Assembly (NCBI RefSeq): GCF_001854475.1
Contig: NZ_MNAN01000026.1
Location: 466,413-530,412, forward strand
Length of the DNA: 64,000 bases
Direction of reading: 5' to 3'
Source: Pseudoalteromonas byunsanensis
Lineage (GTDB): Bacteria; Pseudomonadota; Gammaproteobacteria; Enterobacterales; Alteromonadaceae
The notes beneath the pieces are model-generated. The model had not been told where the DNA came from. It saw nothing but the letters and a program-made list of their open reading frames with translations, and ran no database searches. Made by a program: the position numbers and the translations under genes. Shown here piece by piece: positions 60,314 to 64,000 of the stretch (position 1 is its first letter; the number at the start of each line of letters is the position of its first letter).

Positions 60314-61357
60314 CTAAACCAGTTCAGCCAACATCTCTTCACTGTACTGTGCAAGTTCTTGCTTGTTTTTTACTCTGCTAACATAGTCTGGATTAGCAAT
60401 AAATGGACGCCCTATCGCCACTAAGTCAAACCGCTTCTCACAAAGAGCCTGTTGCGCGGTATCTGGGGTAAAGCCGCCAACACCAACAAGGGTGCCTTTG
60501 TAGTGCTTGCGCATATAGTCCGACACGCGACCACCGAGGTGCTCAAACTCCATGCTATCGTCAAAAATACCCACGTGTATAAATGCTAGCTCTCGGGTAT
60601 TGAGTTGCTCAAGTAAATAATCGAATACTTGCGCGTCGCGTGTGTCAGGTTCCATATTGAAGTATGCGCCTGGTGATAGGCGTAAACCAACACGCTCACC
60701 ACCTATCGCCGCGACGACTGCATCAACGACTTCTAGTGCAAAACGTGACATATTTTCAGGCGTTTCGCCATATTCATCTTGACGCTGATTGGCTGCATAA
60801 TGCAAAAACTGATCGATTAGATAACCGTTTGCACCGTGGATCTCCACCCCATCGAAACCAGCTTCAATAGCGTTTTTAGCAGCCTGTGCATAATCCGCAA
60901 CTAACTGTTTAATATCTTCAACTGTCGCAGCTTTTGGTGTTTGATAACTTAAGTCACGCATTCTTGGTACCGTGCCTTCTATGCCAATCGCCGATGGTGC
61001 TAATACATCGCCCTCACCAAAGAAATACGGATGGGCTACACGACCCACGTGCCATAACTGGGCAAAAATCTTACCTCCTGCATTGTGAACCGCGGTTGTC
61101 ACATTTTTCCAACCGTCAATCTGTGCCTGAGTGAATAACCCGGGTGTGTTTGGGTAACCCTGAGCATCGGGGCGGATAATTGTTGCTTCGCTGATAATTA
61201 AACCTGAGTCCGCTCTGCGTGCATAGTAAGCCGCCATTGCCTGTGTTGGGACCAGTTCATCATCTGCCATACAACGTGTCAAAGGAGCCATTAGAATGCG
61301 ATTGCTTAAAGTCAGTGTGTCGTTAAGTTTTAATGGCTCAAATAAAATTGGTGTCAT
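60314..61357 (-). CDS. nemA: NemA-like old yellow enzyme (ene-reductase)
   Basis: 347 aa FMN-dependent TIM barrel. 'PLTRCMADDELVPTQAMAAYYARRA', 'FAQLWHVGRVAHP', the H-x-x-N pair in 'VEIHGANGYLIDQFLHYAAN', and 'RVGLRLSPG' are typical of NemA/XenB-type alkene reductases that detoxify N-ethylmaleimide, nitro compounds and quinones with NADPH. Transcribed divergently from a TetR gene whose operators lie between them, as in nemRA-like systems. Confidence 0.92.
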   Translation of the reverse strand: MTPILFEPLKLNDTLTLSNRILMAPLTRCMADDELVPTQAMAAYYARRADSGLIISEATIIRPDAQGYPNTPGLFTQAQIDGWKNVTTAVHNAGGKIFAQLWHVGRVAHPYFFGEGDVLAPSAIGIEGTVPRMRDLSYQTPKAATVEDIKQLVADYAQAAKNAIEAGFDGVEIHGANGYLIDQFLHYAANQRQDEYGETPENMSRFALEVVDAVVAAIGGERVGLRLSPGAYFNMEPDTRDAQVFDYLLEQLNTRELAFIHVGIFDDSMEFEHLGGRVSDYMRKHYKGTLVGVGGFTPDTAQQALCEKRFDLVAIGRPFIANPDYVSRVKNKQELAQYSEEMLAELV

Positions 61358-61383
61358 AGTTCCTCTCTGATATGCTTAGCAGT

Positions 61384-61407
61384 AATCTTGAATGTGCGTT
61401 CAAGATT
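61384..61407. promoter_or_regulatory. TetR-type operator 1
   Basis: Palindrome AATCTTGAA-TGTGCG-TTCAAGATT with perfect 9-bp arms, in the nemA/tetR divergent promoter. Confidence 0.8.
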
Positions 61408-61414
61408 ACACATA

Positions 61415-61432
61415 CTTGAATGAGTGTTCAAG
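61415..61432. promoter_or_regulatory. TetR-type operator 2
   Basis: CTTGAA-TGAGTG-TTCAAG, same core as operator 1, 31 bp away (three helical turns), which would allow side-by-side repressor binding. Confidence 0.78.
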
Positions 61433-61499
61433 AACTATTTTTGAATAGCCAATCAAATTAGGTTACCATTTGAGGACCCAAGCTAGATTACACGCCCCT

Positions 61500-62081
61500 A
61501 TGAGAAGTGCTGAATTCGACAAAGAACATGTATTACGTCAAGCCATGACGGCCTTTATGCAGCATGGTTACAGCAAGACGAGTATGCAAAAACTAACGCA
61601 AGCCACGGGATTGCACCCTGGGTCTATTTACTGTGCGTTTAACAATAAAAAAGGACTATTGCTGGCGTCTGTTGAACAGTATCAAAAAGATAAGAACGCG
61701 CAATTTGCGCAGCTGTGCGCAAGTCACGACAACATAAAGTCTGCATTACAAGCATTTTTAACCGACATTGCACACCCTTGTGCAAGCAATGAAGCGACCA
61801 AGGTATGCTTGCTCACTAGAACCCTTTCTGAGGTCGATGGGCAAGATGATGAAGTCACTCAAGTACTTTCAAATAACCTAAGTGCCTTTGAACGTTCATT
61901 GGAAGATGTTTTAAATAAAGCGATGAAAAAAGGTGAAATTAGTTCTAAACCTAGCGCAAAAGAGCGTGCTCAATTCCTAGTGATGGGTATTTATGGTTTG
62001 CGAACCTATGCCAGTACAGGCAACGATACACAAGCACTCAATCGCCTCAGCGAACAGCTGTTGGAATATGTACTTAGATAA
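61500..62081 (+). CDS. TetR-family repressor, NemR-like
   Basis: 193 aa from the ATG at 61500; a TTG at 61470 would add 10 residues and neither start has a strong ribosome site. The N-terminal HTH 'KEHVLRQAMTAFMQHGYSKTSMQKLTQATGLHPGSIYCAFNNKKGLL' is typical TetR. The ligand-binding part contains Cys residues (LCASHDN, HPCASNE, KVCLLTR) that might sense electrophiles, as in NemR. It is predicted to repress itself and the divergent nemA-like gene through the two palindromes. Confidence 0.88.
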   Translation: MRSAEFDKEHVLRQAMTAFMQHGYSKTSMQKLTQATGLHPGSIYCAFNNKKGLLLASVEQYQKDKNAQFAQLCASHDNIKSALQAFLTDIAHPCASNEATKVCLLTRTLSEVDGQDDEVTQVLSNNLSAFERSLEDVLNKAMKKGEISSKPSAKERAQFLVMGIYGLRTYASTGNDTQALNRLSEQLLEYVLR

Positions 62082-62110
62082 GCCTTAAAGCCAAAATTCA
62101 AGCATAAAAA

Positions 62111-62134
62111 AAAGCGCCTGTGAGCGCTTTTTTT
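62111..62134 (+). terminator. intrinsic terminator after tetR-family gene
   Basis: AGCGC/GCGCT stem with a 6-nt loop and long A/T runs on both sides. Confidence 0.85.
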
Positions 62135-62160
62135 CGTCATTCTGTTGTAACACTAAAACA

Positions 62161-62250
62161 TGGCGGAGAGGGAGGGATTCGAACCCTCGATAGGGGTTAG
62201 CCTATACACGAGTTCCAGTCGTGCGCCTTCAGCCACTCAGCCACCTCTCC
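62161..62250 (-). tRNA. tRNA-Ser (anticodon GGA)
   Basis: 90 nt including encoded CCA. Acceptor GGAGAGG/CCTCTCC, anticodon loop CTGGAAC in the arm CACGA/TCGTG, long variable arm and T-loop GGTTCGAATCC. Confidence 0.95.
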
Positions 62251-62345
62251 GTCGCACCTAAAGTGCGGGGCTAATACTATGAAAAGCAACGCACTTTAGC
62301 AAGCAGTTTTTGGCTCTAAGTAATTAGTTGCTCAACTAACGAGCA

Positions 62346-63386
62346 TTATCTTTGCAAGTTTGCTGAAAAATCCAACATACGATTAAGTGAGCGTAATGCT
62401 CCTTCACGTAAATCCATATCCACAAACACTTCTTTACCTTGCGGGTCAACAAGCGCTTCTTCTATCGCTTTTAAGCCATTCATTGCCATCCACGGGCAAT
62501 GCGCACAACTTTTACAAGTTGCTCCCTCTCCAGCAGTTGGTGCTTCAAAGAACTCTTTCTCAGGGCACAGCTGCTGCATTTTATAGAATATGCCGCGATC
62601 AGTAGCCACTATAAACTTGTTGTTTTCCATAGTTTGTGCGGCTTTAATCAACTGGCTGGTGGAACCTACCGCATCGGCAAGCTCTACTATTTCAGCGGGT
62701 GATTCTGGGTGTACCAGCACTGCGGCATCTGGATGCAGCGCTTTCATATCTTTTAATGCTTTGGTTTTAAACTCATCATGAACGATACAGGCACCGTTCC
62801 ACATAATCATATCAGCGCCCGTTTTCTTTTGGATGTACGAACCCAAGTGTTTATCGGGGCCCCAGATGATTTTCTCACCTTGTTCATCCAAATGCTCAAC
62901 AATCTCAAGCGCACACGATGAAGTTACAATCCAATCGGCTCGAGCTTTAACTGCTGTCGATGTGTTAGCGTAAACCACAACTTTTCTATCTGGGTGTTGA
63001 TCACAGAATGCCGAAAATTCATCGATAGGGCAACCAACGTCCAGCGAACAAGTTGCTGCCAGTGTTGGCATCACCACCGTTTTATTTGGTGTTAAGATTT
63101 TTGCCGTTTCACCCATAAAGCGCACGCCAGCGACAACAATCACATCTGCATCGTGCTTGGCACCAAAACGCGCCATTTCTAATGAATCAGCCACACATCC
63201 ACCAGTTTCTTCAGCCAACGCTTGAATCTCTGGATCGGTATAATAGTGAGCAACCAATACGGCATTTTTCTCTTTTAACAAAGATTTAATGCGCGCTTTA
63301 TATGCCAGCTTCTCGTCATCAGACAAAGGGGCAGGCTTTGGAGGAAAAATATAATCCTCAGGCATGATTTGTTCAGCTAAACTCAT
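62346..63386 (-). CDS. nadA: quinolinate synthase NadA
   Basis: 346 aa from the ATG at 63386, whose first 18 residues align in length with E. coli NadA up to 'PPKP'; an ATG at 63413 would add 9 residues. '[20 protein letters not shown]', '[12 protein letters not shown]', '[12 protein letters not shown]' and '[13 protein letters not shown]' include the three Cys ligands of the [4Fe-4S] cluster. It condenses iminoaspartate with dihydroxyacetone phosphate in NAD biosynthesis. Confidence 0.95.
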   Translation of the reverse strand: MSLAEQIMPEDYIFPPKPAPLSDDEKLAYKARIKSLLKEKNAVLVAHYYTDPEIQALAEETGGCVADSLEMARFGAKHDADVIVVAGVRFMGETAKILTPNKTVVMPTLAATCSLDVGCPIDEFSAFCDQHPDRKVVVYANTSTAVKARADWIVTSSCALEIVEHLDEQGEKIIWGPDKHLGSYIQKKTGADMIMWNGACIVHDEFKTKALKDMKALHPDAAVLVHPESPAEIVELADAVGSTSQLIKAAQTMENNKFIVATDRGIFYKMQQLCPEKEFFEAPTAGEGATCKSCAHCPWMAMNGLKAIEEALVDPQGKEVFVDMDLREGALRSLNRMLDFSANLQR

Positions 63387-63514
63387 TTTTCGACCACTGT
63401 AGTCATATTGCATAATTGCAGCGAATTATACGTAAATGAGCGCAAGAATCCTAGTCAATGACGGCTATAAGACAGAATAATTAAGAATATATTAAGAAGA
63501 GGATATTTAAGGAG

Positions 63515-63590
63515 TGGTGGGTCATGATGGACTTGAACCATCGACCAATGGATTAAAAGTCCACTGCTCTACCAACTGAGCTAATGACCC
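63515..63590 (-). tRNA. tRNA-Lys (UUU), copy 1
   Basis: 76 nt with encoded CCA: GGGTCAT...ATGACCC acceptor, anticodon loop CTTTTAA, T-loop GGTTCAAGTCC. Confidence 0.96.
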
Positions 63591-63615
63591 GCTCGGATAA
63601 CATTTACAAAATAAG

Positions 63616-63691
63616 TGGTGGGTCATGATGGACTTGAACCATCGACCAATGGATTAAAAGTCCACTGCTCTACCAACTGAGCTAATGACCC
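63616..63691 (-). tRNA. tRNA-Lys (UUU), copy 2
   Basis: Identical by eye to copy 1; 25-bp spacer between them. Confidence 0.96.
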
Positions 63692-63795
63692 GCTCTGAGT
63701 AAAAGTGCCATTTATTCTTCCTGAAGCTTGGCTGCGGCTCGTCGTCCTGACTCACGTTCTCAACACTGCGAAACTGCGTTTCGGTTGTTGTTCAC

Positions 63796-63814
63796 CCAAC
63801 TGAGCTAATGACTC
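63796..63814 (-). pseudogene. 5' remnant of a tRNA-Lys copy
   Basis: Minus strand GAGTCATTAGCTCAGTTGG matches the first 19 nt of the tRNA-Lys copies with one change (GAG for GGG). The rest of the gene is replaced by an unrelated ~80-bp sequence containing the hairpin CGAAACTGCGTTTCG. Confidence 0.8.
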
Positions 63815-63840
63815 GCTCAAAAATGAGAATAGGTTTTGAA

Positions 63841-63916
63841 TGGTGGGTCATGATGGACTTGAACCATCGACCAATGGATTAAAAGTCCACTGCTCTACCA
63901 ACTGAGCTAATGACCC
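63841..63916 (-). tRNA. tRNA-Lys (UUU), copy 3
   Basis: Same sequence as copies 1 and 2 by eye. Confidence 0.96.
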
Positions 63917-63944
63917 GCTCTGGATTCAAAACTGATTTTGTAAA

Positions 63945-64000
63945 TGGTGGGTCATGATGGACTTGAACCATCGACCAATGGATTAAAAGTCCACTGCTCT
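63945..64000 (-). tRNA. tRNA-Lys (UUU), copy 4, cut by window edge
   Basis: The 3' 56 nt of a further identical copy; the 5' part lies beyond the window. Confidence 0.93.

Overview
The window reads as the chromosome of a marine gammaproteobacterium, most likely Pseudoalteromonas or a close relative. The basis is moderate-GC sequence, an EttA / recCBD / nadA / NemA-type housekeeping background, and a tandem tRNA-Lys(UUU) array. The genus is inferred from gene content, not from a database search.

Region 1 (1-42.4 kb) is one long, leftward (minus-strand) contractile-tail locus. At its right end are an XRE-like HTH regulator, a Q-like antiterminator and a lysis cassette (T4-type lysozyme, holin, small membrane/coiled-coil protein). 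Next comes the unusual part: four divergent copies of the P2/Mu-type baseplate wedge pair J-I (40.2-38.6, 35.0-33.6, 28.4-26.7 and 11.2-9.5 kb), each followed by its own fibre and fibre-chaperone genes. The third module also carries two paralogous giant fibres and a T4-like block with a DUF4815 protein. Leftward of the fourth module is a single set of core tail genes: a terminator-like protein, gpV spike, PAAR tip, gp25/W, sheath, tube, gpE with a programmed -1 frameshift extension, a repeat-rich tape measure, and gpU (cut by the window edge). No capsid, portal, terminase, integrase or replication gene is visible. A tailocin-like or MAC-like contractile particle therefore fits better than an intact prophage, but the sequence left of base 1 is unseen.

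The locus carries a repeated regulatory element: a palindrome GGTCAA-NN-TTGACC, then exactly 22 nt, then a -10-like hexamer. It occurs at least six times, always pointing leftward: before the HTH/Q genes, before J2, before the second giant fibre, and three times in tandem before J4. Four of these promoters are followed within about 65-100 nt by an intrinsic terminator, resembling lambda pR'-tR'. With a Q-like antiterminator encoded at the head of the locus, this suggests that single fibre/baseplate modules are switched on by antitermination.

Region 2 (42.5-64 kb) is ordinary chromosome. It holds ettA, a PilZ protein, a small membrane protein, an M14-like metallopeptidase, an FHA-winged-helix regulator, an Mpo1-like (DUF962) membrane protein, a secreted M20 amidohydrolase, the recC-recB-recD operon, a GAF-GGDEF diguanylate cyclase, a nemA-like flavin reductase divergent from a TetR repressor with two operator palindromes, tRNA-Ser(GGA), nadA, and a tRNA-Lys array with a decayed copy.
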